A stretch of 64,000 nt of DNA from positions 1 to 64,000 of the forward strand of contig JASANE010011530.1 in the NCBI GenBank assembly GCA_030248225.1, read 5' to 3'. The notes beneath the pieces are model-generated. The model saw nothing but the letters and a program-made list of their open reading frames with translations. It had not been told where the DNA came from and searched no databases. The stretch comes from Trileptium ribeirensis. Lineage: Eukaryota; Nematoda; Enoplea; Enoplida; Thoracostomopsidae. Positions within the stretch are counted from its first letter, which is position 1, and each line of letters starts with the position of its first letter. Positions 36,393-48,468 of this stretch are shown here, piece after piece. Both the position numbers and the translations under genes were made by a program.

Positions 36393-38349
36393 GTGAAACA
36401 CAAAACCCACTAACGATGACCCGTCATCAACAATGGCAGTAGTGGTTTTCATATATGTTGCGGTACATGCAACACATTGTTTTTTGGAGATAGGAATGGC
36501 ATGTTGTTTTCGTGTTTATATTGTTCATGTGACGTTCATGTAGAGCGCAGTTTTCGGGAGTTGTGCAGTTTATGTGTGTGCATGCCTGTTGGTGAGAGTG
36601 AGAGAGAGGGACAGTGTTTTTGTTTTCCCGGTATATTTATATGTGTGTGTTTGTTCGCGTTTCCCGGAGCATACCAACGCAGTATTTATTTCTGTGAATC
36701 CGTTGCCACCTAACTCAAATACAAAGCTACGGCATAGATTATTGATTCGTTTTGCACTATGGTCAGTCCAACAAGGCTTCGGAGGAAATGTTAATAAGCA
36801 CAGATACCAAAGTTATATTAAGTACTTCATTTCAGTGAAATCTCAAATATGGAAAAATGAAAACAACTCGATAATAGCACCACATTCAAGACATGAAGCT
36901 TTAAAAATGCTCCAATCCAGCTTTCACATACAGCAACAGCTACGCTGAATGCTGGTAATGAAGATAAGTTTTCCAACCACCTGTTAAACATCGTTGTTTC
37001 TAAGCAGCGGTAGTGCTCTAAGATCTGACACCGGAGAACTCTCAGAATATTATGATAACAATCGCTGAAATATTCTAGCTAAGTAATTTTAGAAAATGTT
37101 CAAAATTATCGCTACAAATCAGAAGTTAGAGTCCTAAGAAGTTTCGTGGATCATTTTACGCTGAATATGGTACATTAATTTTAAAATTAATGCGGTTATT
37201 CACCTATTGAGTTTTCACAATATTTTTTGCTACGGCAACTCCGGGATATATTGTGTTATCCACAGTTCCAGTTATGTAAACTGACCTTTATAAGTGATAG
37301 TTCATCACATATCCAGCAGTGTACAGATGGAGATTCATAATGATGGTTCATCGCCCTGATTCTGCCTCGTCTAGCTGTAGTAAGGCAATGGAAAGCAGTA
37401 CTAACCATCACCCGCTGTGTCATATATATACCAACTGTGGGAGACCCCACCCAGTTTATATTCTAGCTATCTTAAGGAGCATTAAACAGAAGAATTAACT
37501 GCCATATCACTGATCTGATAGAAATATCATTTGACAAATTAGAACATATGATCCTAAAGCTTTTCACACGTTACGCACATTTATTTTTAATTTGTTCATT
37601 TATTTGCCTAGCTCAGTTATGTTGCTTCATAACGTATATTAGCGATTTATGCTTGAAATCCAGTGTACCTTACCATTGCGTTAATCATTACCCGAAATTG
37701 TTAGCTTCAGTATGCCAATAATACATAGCTATACACCGGACACTAAGTTAACGTAAACATTTAAAATTCTTTCAATTTGTTGTTAATATGATACCAAAGC
37801 CGATGCCGCATTACGAACTTATCATTTCAATATCCATTTTACTTCAATTTAGCATGAACATAATGAGCGATAAGCGAATGGGCGCAGGAGTAGATCTTTT
37901 TGGTAGTGCCTGTTCCTGTTAACCAAATGGTGTGTATATGCATATACTGTATTTATGTTGCCTTTATCTCAGTATTTTAGGAGTGTAGGGTAATGATTTG
38001 GTTGCAGCTTGTTGTACGGAGATCAGTTTAATAGAGTTTATTTAAGCAGTTTACCGGTTATGTGCGTTCCATTAAGAGTGTTCATGAGGTTATACCTGTG
38101 TTTTGACTGTTACATATCATCAAGGCATTCGATGAGCAACCTTTTGAATTCATGTCCTTTTATTGTCAAAATAAATTGATAAAAGGGCTTATTTTAATTG
38201 TACCTGGGTCTATCAGAGTTTTGTGTGCATTCTAAGTTGATATAGCAACTAAGGTCGTCGTTACTTAGAAAATTTAGCAATACATATGCCGATATTAGGG
38301 AAGAGGCCTAACAGACGACTAAAAGGAGAATACGGTTGTGTTGGAAATG

Positions 38350-38515
38350 ACAAAAAATTCGGCGAGGTCCGGTCGGAGCACTCCAAACAGCACTGCAGCG
38401 AGGAGGCTCGCGCCGGTGGGTGGTGCGGAGCGAAGCGCCTTGCCAAATTTAGGAGCGGAGCGGTGGCCAAATTTCGGAGCCCTCCGCTGCACATCACTGA
38501 TGACGTCAGCAAAAA
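38350..38515. other. GC-rich island with a palindromic CRE site
   Basis: About 165 bp of much higher GC and CpG than its surroundings. It contains two related GGAGCG...GGCCAAATTT/TGCCAAATTT segments and a perfect TGACGTCA. It could be an intronic promoter or enhancer, or part of a GC-rich repeat related to the GGAGCG array at 36.2 kb. Confidence 0.4.
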
Positions 38516-38623
38516 GGAAAAACTTACACCAAAAATTTGCACATTTAATAAATACACATAAACAAAAATATGCATACATGGATTTTGCCAAAACTGTCGT
38601 ACAATTTTACGCCATTTTCGTTA

Positions 38624-39052
38624 CTAGACAACTGTGAATTTGTAAAATAAAAATAAATTTTTTGGCCCCATGTCAGTAGGATTGAACCTCTTTTCATCGT
38701 CTTGGCTATGCCACTGACTGTGGCCGCTCCAACATTTAATGCCCATGAAATACTGAGGCCGGGAACCTAGACAACTGTGAATTTGTAAAATAAAAATAAA
38801 TTTTTTGGCCCCATGTCAGTAGGATTGAACCTCTTTTCATCGTCTTGGCTATGCCACTGACTGTGGCCGCTCCAACATTTAATGCCCATGAAATACTGAG
38901 GCCGGGAACCTAGACAACTGTGAATTTGTAAAATAAAAATAAATTTTTTGGCCCCATGTCAGTAGGATTGAACCTCTTTTCATCGTCTTGGCTATGCCAC
39001 TGACTGTGACCGCTCCAACATTCAATGCCCATGAAATACTGAGGCCGGGAAC
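38624..39052 (+). repeat. Three tandem copies of a 143-bp unit
   Basis: CTAGACAACTGTGAATTTG starts at 38624, 38767 and 38910. Copies are nearly identical; the third has small changes (GTGACCGC, ACATTCAATG). Each contains an AAATAAAAATAAATTTTTTGG core. Confidence 0.97.
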
Positions 39053-39079
39053 TTCACTAAATATCTGTATGTAAGAAAA

Positions 39080-40258
39080 TAATCAGAATTCCAGTTTCGG
39101 CGAAACTGGTGTTCCGGTTGCGGCAAAAGTCAAAAACCATACCGGAACCGTAAATTCGGGTTTGAAAATTTTATCTAAATTTTCCACATTTTGCTTCAGT
39201 TTTGGTTTAAACATACATTTTAATGTACACAGTGACCAAGTTCGAATGCAATCTGACAAAATGAAATTTTACATCAACACATTGCCCAGTAAACGCAAGT
39301 AGGGCTTACTTTCAGCTAGATTTTTCGTCCTAACCCATCGAAAAAATATTCATCATCAGCTTATGTTAACAAAACGCCTTGCTTGTTTTAGTCATTCGGG
39401 GAGCTGCGGTATATGTTAAAACTGAGCCTATTACCTGATAGGCAAAGCAGAGTACTGATTGCTTAGAAGCTTTTGGCAGACACCTTTAAACTTGACATGA
39501 CACCGCAACATTGCTGTAAGCTAGTCTAACATAAATTGTCTTAACCACCACCCAGCGTAAATTTTGTAATCAGCATGCACAGCAGTTAAGTATCAAGCAG
39601 CGCAACAGAAACCACGTTTTTGGTGACGACCTGTGTTAAATGAATTCTGAGCGAAACGAGAATGCTCAATGGCCGGAATGGTACATTTCGACGGTGTCCT
39701 TATCTCGGGTTTTTTGGGGTGACACGTATAATTCAACTTCGGCTTTGTGGAATGACTGGAACCATAGCTCATTCAAAAGATTAAAACATCTATTTATACT
39801 ATTTAGCTAGACGCGAAGACGAATTGCAACTCTTTCCGGCCGTAAAAGTGAGCCAAACCGTCTCTTCAGATTTAAACTCGGGTTCGACAAAACAATAATA
39901 TGGATCGTATCTCGTCAACTGTTGCAGATACAGATCTTAGACAAATTAGACTAATTTTGTAGGGCGAAAAGCTCAATCAAGCTATGTAATAATGTTCGTT
40001 ACATGGCTCCGCTACAGTCATGCTCAGAAATAAACTTTTTCGCGAATCGTTCGAGACAAAGTTACAGCCGTTCGATTGCTATTCCCGGATTATTCGCGGA
40101 AAATTTGAGTTTATTTCTGAGCGTGACTGTATGGTCTGGGTTAACAGCGGTTTTTAAATGGGCCCATAAAATGGCCTATAAATGGGCCCGTATAGATTTA
40201 TAAGGCCAGGTTCCGGCTCAAACGGTTGTTCAAACATACGGTTCCGGTAGATTTCCGA
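39080..40258 (-). mobile_element. Degraded relative of the hAT-like element at 50.7 kb, with a nested MITE
   Basis: Shares GTTCCGGTTGCGGC, CAAAAACCATACCGGAACCG, GCAAGTAGGGC, CTAACATAAATTGT and the terminal CGGTTCCGGT with the intact copy at 50,730-51,816, in the same order and orientation. Its CAGGG ends are mutated. A TACAGTCA MITE is inserted at 40,013-40,131. Strand is arbitrary. Confidence 0.65.
40013..40131. mobile_element. Tc1/mariner-like MITE (TACAGTCATGCTCAGAAATAA family)
   Basis: 119 bp. Left TACAGTCATGCTCAGAAATA, right TATTTCTGAGCGTGACTGTA are inverted repeats. Centre carries TTCGCGAATCGTTC. TA at both ends. Confidence 0.85.
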
Positions 40259-41679
40259 TAAAGTTGTTACCTTTTGTACGTCTCTCATGACTTGAACACA
40301 GAAACTCATAGCCGACTGACAAACACGAGTACGATGGATAGAGCTCTGCATTGGATATCGGCGCATGTTGTACACAAATCTAGCTTAAAATTCAAAAGCT
40401 CATCTTTATCAGTGAAGCAAAAGGAATTTAAAAGCTTTGTGCAATATTGCAATCTAATCATGCTAAGAAGACATAAATGGAGTATTATCCAAACGATACG
40501 ACAACGCATATGCAATAACACTATGTATATAGTTATTAAAATTTGCATTACGATACTGATCATGCACTGACGTTGGAAAATGTATTTAGTTTTATTGTTT
40601 AAAATGGATCTGCTTACATCATTTACATATTAGATAGGTTTTTGGAAATGTGATAGCACAGCAGAACGGAGGCGCAGCAACAGAATGAAAACAGCCGTCT
40701 CTAGGACACCAGATCTTGATAAAGCTTCAAAAGCTTAAGCCTGATAAGACTGTGAAAACTTTCTTGCGTCCCAGTTTCGTCCTTATGTTATCATGCTGTT
40801 GCGACACTAAATCAAAACACCGGAAAGAATAATAGAAGAGCAAGAATCACACACAAAACAACACCAGGAAACCAATATTATTTAGTATCTAAGTTTTTGT
40901 ATGTAGAAGAAAGCTTCATGGTTGCATTTTTCACAAGAAAAAATCTAAAGTATACATCAGCACATGCGTCTTGAAACATTTTCCTCGAGTTTGGGAACGC
41001 CGGAATCCGACGCCTCAAACACAGCTCGACTCTTTAGCCAAACGCGGAATGGTTCAAAGCACCAGCCTTAACCGACCACATCCTGACCTACGTTGGAAAT
41101 GATTCCAAACACCCCAACCTCAACCTATCACACATACACATTGATCCTTTACCAAACTCGGGAATATTTGCGCACCGACACCCTTTGGCATAAGTCAGCA
41201 ATGGTTCCCACATCCTTATCATGAAAACATCAAAACTAGCAACAGAAAACATACAGAGCGCCTTGCTAAACTAATCCAGAACGACGATAAGAAAATTTTG
41301 GACACGAAACTTAGGGCACCAGACAATACTTTTGATCAGAGAGCAGCGATATTAACTTTAGGCTTCCAGATACGTTAAAGCAACAGATTATGGGTGGCAA
41401 AAGATCGTTTGACCAACATTACTAAAAGAACAGCTCAATTTTAGTGTTTTGTGCATTACCCATCAAAACAATGTTATTGTTGTACATGATCTTTGAACAG
41501 ATTTCAGACGAAAATATTAAAAGTTTCGACACAAAGCTGCTAACTTACAAAGGCTCATAATACGCAATTTTTTACATTCATACACAAAAAACACAAAAAA
41601 CGATTGTGTAGCCCAATTAATGCAAAATTATTTAAGACATAGAAATCGTTAATCGTACCAGTATAAGGCCTGGGAGATG

Positions 41680-41824
41680 TACAGTCATGCTCAGAAATAA
41701 ACTCAAGTTTTTCGCGAATCGTTATTCAACAACTAGCATCATTCAATCGCTATAAATAGAAAAATTAACAGCTGTTCAATCGCTATTCCCGAAAAATTTG
41801 CTTTTATTCCTGAGCATGACTGTA
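41680..41824. mobile_element. Tc1/mariner-like MITE next to a KCC exon
   Basis: 145 bp, ends TACAGTCATGCTCAGAAATA and TATTCCTGAGCATGACTGTA, same family as 40,013-40,131. Its edge lies 27 bp downstream of the KCC donor at 41,851. Confidence 0.85.
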
Positions 41825-41851
41825 CCAACTTCAAAGTGACTGAACCCTTAC

Positions 41852-42219
41852 GTGACATCCTTTCGTCCTCCACTTGTTTGCCGCGACAAAATCCCGTGCT
41901 TCGGCGCTGTGTCGTGGTCCTGTTGACTACCCGTAACCCCAGACTCCGTTCCAATCGTACCACCACCACCACCACGGTCTACTGAACTTGTGCTGTTGCT
42001 CTGGCAAACCCCCAATGTTCCGCCCGCTGTATTCGTACTACTTCCAGCGCGAAAGAAAACAGCTGACGATAGTTTTTTAATTATTCCGTCGGGGGTGTTC
42101 TTGCCGTTGAAAGCTGACGACTGTTTCCTGGTACCATGACCCACTAGCGACGAAGCACTTCCAAGACCTGCACCGTCGTTATTTATACCGGATCTCGAAT
42201 GATCGAGAATTAGCTGAGG
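41852..42219 (-). CDS. KCC: K-Cl cotransporter, C-terminal tail exon
   Basis: Acceptor AATTTTTTCAG, first codon CCT; donor GTCAC|GTAAGG. 122 codons plus two bases of a Thr codon completed by the terminal exon. The encoded segment is Ser/Gly/Thr-rich and disordered (a run of five Gly, then GILSRQTSGGRKDV). It is not conserved with vertebrate KCCs and is assigned from matching phases, strand and position between two certain exons. LSRQTSGGRK could be a phosphorylation site. Confidence 0.75.
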
Positions 42220-43782
42220 CTGAAAAAATTATTGGCTGAATTCCAAAAATAGCTTTATTATTCTATAGAACCAGGATTGGAAAGAGAGAATAATTCTGCA
42301 ATCGCGCCTTTGACAGGACATCGTACAAACGGAACTCTTGTGAAGAAGAAATTATTGGTAAAAAGGTTCACAAGGATGCAGGCGCTAGTAATCATCTCAG
42401 GTATTTGGCTAATAAACTTAACGATGTATGACAATACGAGTCGCACCAGCGATCGCAACTACATCACCATAGTAAAAACAATATAAACATTATCTGTCTC
42501 AAAGGGATATACAATACTTTTTAAGCAAGCCACACTTCCTGGAGTGTTTAGGCGAGCTTGACACTTGTGCAAATCGAAAAGAAGAAAAATGTTTTATATT
42601 GTAACATTTTAAAAGTGAGAAAAAATTCCGAATTGGCCCAAATTTAGGGACATTGAATCGTACTTAGCGCACCCAAATGGTGTTTAGACAATCACCCTAG
42701 TGCTTCTTTATTAACTTAAATATTAACTTAAATTAACTTCTTGTATTGACTGTAGAAGGTATATAACATATTAGGGGTGCTAGGTACTGCCATATAATTT
42801 GGTAATTAACAATTATTATATTACAGTATTATATTATTATAGTATAGTATATTATAGTATTATACGTCAGTGTGGATTTCCACAGTTCATGGTCTGGGTT
42901 CTGTTTATTTATTTCAAGATGATCGCCCGATTGACTGTCCTATAAATCTATACCGGAGAAGACTGGGGTAATTTGCGTGCCATGGCCATCGAAGATGATC
43001 GTATCGTCGTGCATTTTGGTGAAATTATAATGAGTTATAAATATCAATGTATCCAATTCGGGCACCGTCAACTGGATTGTCTATATTGTGAGCTACGGGC
43101 GAATATTGCTTGCAATAATAGCGGCATAATTCTAATTTGCTTATGTCAGTATCATCAAAGGGTACAAACTGTTACGTCATCTGTAGGCGTAAACAACATT
43201 GGGTTAGCAATATTATCATCAAACCAATTGCTTGGATCGTGGGTAAGACTATTTTACTCTTCTTTTGTCTTTACGACAGGTACGAAGTATTGCATTTTGA
43301 GGCATTTCTGCGCTGTCAGAAAAGTGTTTGGGCATATTTTAGGAACATAAAAATGGCGCTCTGTCATCCTAGTGCCGAAATTAACTTTTTATATTCATTG
43401 AGGGTATGAAATATTGGTTTTTTAAGCATTTTTGGGCCCTCAGAAAAGTAAGAAGCCATTTTCAGTTTCATTCTAGTCTGTAAATTTTCTAGATATATCC
43501 ATATTTTTTTCTGCAGAATCTACGAACAGCAGGTCGTCTCGGATGGTATTTTTGAATTTCGACCTAAATAACGATATATAAAATCAAAAATCACAAATCG
43601 TTAAATCAGGTAAACATAGTAAAAACGCTAAACATATTGGATCCACGATAACACTCTAAATCTATTAGCATGATTAGAAATGAAATTTTTTGCAAACTAC
43701 CAGTTCTATGCGAACATTTTAAGTTAAACCATTTATGCAATGAATACAATATTTCTGGCAAATATGTATACTGGCTAACATA

Positions 43783-43859
43783 AAAAACTGACTAGCTTTA
43801 AAAATATATCAAAATATCATAATATGCCATTTTTAAAGCAAAGCTAGTCAGTCAGTTTT
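43783..43859. repeat. Short inverted repeat (hairpin)
   Basis: AAAAACTGACTAGCTTTA and the complementary TAAAG..AAAGCTAGTCAGTCAGTTTT flank about 30 bp of AT-rich loop. A tiny MITE remnant or a hairpin. Confidence 0.6.
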
Positions 43860-44713
43860 CAAGATATAGCCATTAATTCTTCTACCGCATTAACGAAACA
43901 TCGCACAGGTCGTCTCCGATGGGATTTTTGAATTTCATACTGCATCGCAAGATATGCTCGAACAAAATTAAAAAAATGAAAAAAAACCAAAATTGACCAA
44001 AAAACGCAAAAAAGCATAATTATAAGCAGACGTCAGAAGGACAACGCGGCCACACATTCATCACCACGGTAATAACCTTTTTTAATTTGACCCTCAACAC
44101 TTATATTACATATTGACACATGCACAAAACATTTAAAACACAGACTTTAGAACACCAAAAAATAATTCAAAAATCTGAAAAAAATTATGTGCACCGCGAC
44201 AAAAAACTCTAGGTCCTGCCAATTTTTACCCACGTCTCGAGATAGAATCAAGATTATCTTAGATATGACAATGTTTCCGCAATATTAATTTCGCGATACG
44301 CCTCGCTAAAGTTAAGTGTTTAATATGTTATGGCTGTATTGAAAAAAACAGAATAAGATGGAAATACAAACAAGAATTTTCAAAATGGACTAATATGTGG
44401 TAGCTAAGTAACCCGTCGCCGGATGCGGTCTATTGAAGTACCGCTCGATTCCTTGGCCAATTTATAATTTATATGGTAAGTCCATATCAACAACATCAAT
44501 CGCCTCAAGCCACATACTGGAAAACTATGGCCCAGAAACCTCCACAGAAAAGATCATTAGACCAACATCACGATGGTAGCAGGGTTTTCTGGCTTCTCTG
44601 CGAGAAGCCACAATTTAATGAGTTAGCGAAAATTTACCCGGGAAATCTGTTATATGCTACACGAAAACCCAGAAAATCGTAAAATTACGTTTATTTCTCT
44701 AATTTCAAGAAAT

Positions 44714-44940
44714 TACAGTCACGGCCAGAAAATAAGCGCAAAATAATCGATCGATTTCGATTAAACGAAATTTCGATCGATTTCGATTTCGTTCGCTTTC
44801 AATTTTCGATATAAATTTCAAAAGTTTTGAAATTTCGATTTTAGATTAAACGAAATTTCGATCCATTGCGATTAAACAAGTTTTCGATCGATTGCGATTT
44901 CGATCGTTTTCGATTGCATTTATTTCTGGCCGCGCCTGTA
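44714..44940. mobile_element. Tc1/mariner-like MITE expanded by CGATCGATTTCG repeats
   Basis: Ends TACAGTCACGGCCAGAAATAA and ATTTATTTCTGGCCGCGCCTGTA. The interior is almost entirely CGAT(C)GATTTCGATT-type repeats in both orientations, making it longer (227 bp) than its relatives. Confidence 0.8.
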
Positions 44941-45014
44941 ATCACTTCTGCATTCGAATAAAAATCACTACGAAACTTCCCGGTGAATAAACTATTTCTT
45001 AGATACAACGATAC

Positions 45015-45086
45015 CACTGGGGCTAGTGCTGAAGAGTCAGGTCCTAGATAGGTGTTGTTTGCTCCCGACATTTTTTTATCCGTAAT
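45015..45086 (-). CDS. KCC: K-Cl cotransporter, small C-terminal tail exon
   Basis: Acceptor GATTTTGTAG, then ATT ACG GAT AAA: ITDKKMSGANN aligns with the ITDES segment that follows the YEKTL block in vertebrate KCCs. Donor taken as GTG|GTATCG, 24 codons, phase 0 at both ends, matching the neighbouring exons. The donor is the least certain boundary because the frame stays open beyond it. Confidence 0.6.
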
Positions 45087-45148
45087 CTACAAAATCGGTG
45101 ACACCTCGTGTTCAGGTTGCGACTCGATCGTAGTACGCATAGACTTAC

Positions 45149-45388
45149 TTGTGATAGTTCCTCGCGTAAGCTCAACTGCAGCGTTCGTATATACTGGTTC
45201 CGATCTTGCATCATAAGTGTTTTTTCGTATGTATATGCTGAAATTGAGCTTTCACTCAGCTCCACAATTTCAACTTTCGCGTCGATTCGAAGCTGGTAGC
45301 ACCACTGCTCGAGATCGCGTTTCATTTTAACACTGTTGTCTTGGATTTGAGCGACAGCGAATACACGAAGACGGCAATGTCGCCAAAC
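45149..45388 (-). CDS. KCC: K-Cl cotransporter, cytoplasmic domain exon
   Basis: Acceptor CGTTCAAG, 80 codons, donor CAA|GTAAGT, phase 0 at both ends. VWRHCRLRVFAVAQIQDNS, then KRDLEQWCYQLRIDAKVEIVE, SSISAYTYEKTLMM and QDRNQ match the KCC block W-R-x-C-x-LR-F-VAQ-DNSI-MKKDL-FLYHLRI and SDISAYTYE-TL-MEQR. Confidence 0.95.
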
Positions 45389-45945
45389 CTTGAACGAAAT
45401 GTTAGTAACGGACGGTATAGAATTGAGTCATGAGGTGTAGTTTTAAGTCGATAAGAATTAATTTTCATGAAAGTAATTATCGCTTGAGTGTCAGAGGTTC
45501 ATAAATTAGACAGAGTGTTGATTAACTAGGCACAAAATTATTGGGCTGAACACCACAGCGCTTGTTCAGTCATGATGTTCTAGGGTTTATATGCAGGCAC
45601 ACACACAAACCCGCAAATGCGCGTGTATGGCTGAAACGGGTTTAAGCATGTTGTGTTCGTTTAAGCGCATTTGCGTGCGTGTTTACAAGCATTTGAGTGC
45701 GCGCAGTGAATACTGTCCGTGATTGCAGTAATAATGATTCACTCTTCAGACTCTAAACCACGACATGTACAAAATTATTGTGAATCTGTTCTACTTTGGG
45801 CACGCCCACCACGGCAGAGTACGACATAGCGAAAATATTTTGTACTGTTCATTCATATTTTATTCGTGGCTATTCGTTCGATAAGCTTAAAGCAAAATTT
45901 ATCAATATATCTATCTCGTAACCTAAACACAAACGAAGTACGAAC

Positions 45946-46112
45946 CTTATGCTGCTTGAGCAAAAACGGTAACAATATGAGCAGCCCACCATCGTGCATT
46001 ATCCACCAAACGTCCAAATAACCCGAAATACGTTCATCGTTTGTCGGGAAAAAGTCAATTCCTTTTGGCATTAACAGGCAACGCTTTCCGGCGGACACCC
46101 GATGTACAGAAT
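45946..46112 (-). CDS. KCC: K-Cl cotransporter, cytoplasmic domain exon
   Basis: Acceptor TTATTTAG, 167 nt starting with AT that completes an Asp codon; donor AAG|GTTCG. VSAGKRCLLMPKGIDFFP, then YLDVWWIMHDGGLLILLP and FLLKQHK match the signature [20 protein letters not shown] of SLC12 cation-chloride cotransporters. Confidence 0.96.
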
Positions 46113-46454
46113 CTAAATAATTATTAAATTACTGTTTTTTCTATACCGACTGTCAGCGAAAATATACCCGTGAGACAACACAGCAATGCGATACGTTTTG
46201 AGGCGTCTCTTCGTCGTTTATATCATGAAAATTTAGCCTTTTCAGAAGTTAGCCAACCTAAGGTCGAGCACATTACTTACGACCAGAATTAAATGCTCAT
46301 AAAAACAAGCAACTTCGCAGCCTAAAGATCGACCCTAATTTATTATTACAGGCAAACTGAGCAAATTATATAACCTAAACTGACGCTAAAACACCAAAAA
46401 AACGAACAATATTAGGTTAGTCGCAGAATAGCAAAATGCTTGCTAAAAGCCAGA

Positions 46455-46576
46455 TAAAGTCACGGACAGAAATAAGTGCACAGAAAAGAACGCGATTAAG
46501 TTCATTTACAACGTTCGTTTGTGTTTACGTTCGTTCGCGTTAGTGTTTGCCACACTTATTTTTATCCATAACTGTA
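46455..46576. mobile_element. Decayed Tc1/mariner-like MITE
   Basis: Left TAAAGTCACGGACAGAAATAA, right TTATTTTTATCCATAACTGTA; ends partly mutated, interior TTCGTTCGCGTT-like. Same superfamily as the 59,722 copy. Confidence 0.6.
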
Positions 46577-47916
46577 CATTATCAAACAAAATGTTAAAAT
46601 GAGCAAAAAGCTTATTCCCTTTTACGCTATCGACGTTACAGAGTCATACAAAAGTAAATGCCACAAAACCGGATGCAACTCTGATTTCACGCTTCTCGAC
46701 GCAATACTGTCCGTCCCCGTTCATATTGGGTGCGTCCGCATGTAAATGTGTGCATCATCCCTCGCGTTAGACTCAGCTGGGTCAGTCGGTGCCTGCCTCC
46801 ACCTACATGTAAACGCAATTCTCTCCCTCGCGTCTGTACTTAGTTTCACCCAAGAGTACTTTAATTTGCTTATAAAAATGCATTCTTTTCAATGAAAACA
46901 ATCGAAATATGACGAAATTTTTTCCCATTGTCGAATGGTATTTTCTGATTGTGGTATACGCAGTATTATACATTGTACACAATGTACCGATCCACATCAA
47001 TCTCGCTGGACATCATTGGACAAGTAGAATGCGTTGCGTTGACCTACCAGACGGCTGTCAAGCAACGTCTTTAAATAAAACCTAGCGCAATCAAAATCTC
47101 CGAAGGCCGACCAACAAACCTGATGATAAATCAGTACTGACAAATTTTTCAAAACATATCGTAACTTCTCGGGGTACTCACATTGAACCAATCTGCACGA
47201 CTACGTTCAATTAGGAAATATGGCTATCTAGAGCTTCTATCCCATCCGTCTATAACCCGGAATTTGCTTCTTTTTTTAAACGCCAAAATAAAAAAAGTTT
47301 TGTTATTTAAAAACCCCAAAACTACATATCAGTCCTACTATATTGCGGTTTGTCCGCTACTGCAGATGAGAAAAGTAATCCATTTTCCATCCATATACGA
47401 AAGATGTTACTTTTGACAAATGCTGGGAATCGTTTGAAAAGTTGCAGCATTAAGTTGTATCTGTGTGCAATAGGACCGTTGTATACCAATGAGAGGACGA
47501 GAGAAATATTGCTGCTGTTTATTATAATGTGAATATTTATCGCATTATTAACCAACTAAACCACGACGGACATTAACAAAATTAAGAAAATTTTGTAGGC
47601 AGCAACCAAGATACAATACCCGCCAAAAATGACTGTCGGTTGCACGCTATTCGCTCGAAATGTGACAGTCAGTTCCAGCGAGTGCCGTATGATAAATATT
47701 AGTATTGTACATGTCATTGGCCTTTTAGAAAGTGATTCCGGTAACATCATGATGAAGCTGATTAACTGTGTTTGGTTCCAGTCTGCTGTTTATACAATAT
47801 TGTATAATAATGTAATTCAACCCACCAAGCAATGTAGACAGGCCTTACGTCAACCACAGACTGCTTAAATCTGCATAATTAAAAATATGCAGGATTTAAA
47901 AGACAAGATCAGAGCA

Positions 47917-47982
47917 TTTTTAAAACCATTCTACTGCATCTAGAGTTACGAATTGTATATGCAGTAGAATGGGTTTTAAAAA
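47917..47982. ncRNA. miRNA-precursor-like hairpin in a KCC intron
   Basis: TTTTTAAAACCATTCTACTG..CAT pairs with ATGCAGTAGAATGGGTTTTAAAAA: about 23 base pairs with one bulged base and a ~19-nt loop. Size and shape fit a pre-miRNA. It could equally be a minimal MITE; nothing shows that it is expressed, and the strand is open. Confidence 0.3.
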
Positions 47983-48266
47983 CAAATTAATCGCAAAAAG
48001 TTAGTGAACGACAATTGAACAGCTGCGAATTTTTCGCGAAAGACTTATCTTGTATTTATGTCCAAAACTGTATGTATTCACAATAAATTAATCAAAAATG
48101 TCACTTTGGAATATGGCAATATTTTATAAAAAACTTCCCTGTGGCACTTGTTTGAAAAACACATTTTATTGAAAAATTTGTGACTAAAAACTTGTAACTG
48201 TAAATTTACATGACATTGTTTTATTGAAAGGCGTTTCTGTTTTTGTTGCCTTAATACTCAGCTTAC

Positions 48267-48468
48267 CCAAAAATTTCGAGTACTCCGAATTCGGCGCCTT
48301 TGTATGGTCTTCCCATCCATACGGCCATCCAACCATAATTGTATTAGGTCGTAGTCCACCGATACCACTCGTTTGAATTAGGGTATTCAGACTGTGCCAT
48401 TCGTGCTCACACAGGACCACGTTTGAAAAGCCCCGAAGTCGTTCTTCTTTCATCGCTCTCTCGAGTTC
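48267..48468 (-). CDS. KCC: K-Cl cotransporter, cytoplasmic domain exon
   Basis: Acceptor TATTTCTAG, donor TTGG|GTAAGC; 67 codons plus one base. ERLRGFSNVVLCEHEWHSLN, then LIQTSGIGGLRPNTIMVGWP and FL match the KCC block VKGF..V......GLSxLIQxxGLGGLxxNTVxxGWP. The split codon G|AT gives Asp at the junction with the next exon. Confidence 0.95.

Larger units (their letters stand above)
31058..41851 (-). other. Large KCC intron (10.8 kb)
   Basis: AT-rich intron in the C-terminal tail coding region. It carries an inverted-repeat element, a short weak ORF, a GGAGCGCTCCG repeat, a GC-rich island, a 3x143-bp tandem array, a degraded hAT-like element with a nested MITE, and another MITE ending 27 bp before the next exon. 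No other gene supported. Confidence 0.75.

Noticed and set aside
36477..36948. Cys-rich plus-strand frames (78 and 124 aa)
   Set aside because: The Cys/Val/Phe runs come from TGTGTTTGT-type simple sequence; not a secreted peptide with a convincing signal and cleavage site.
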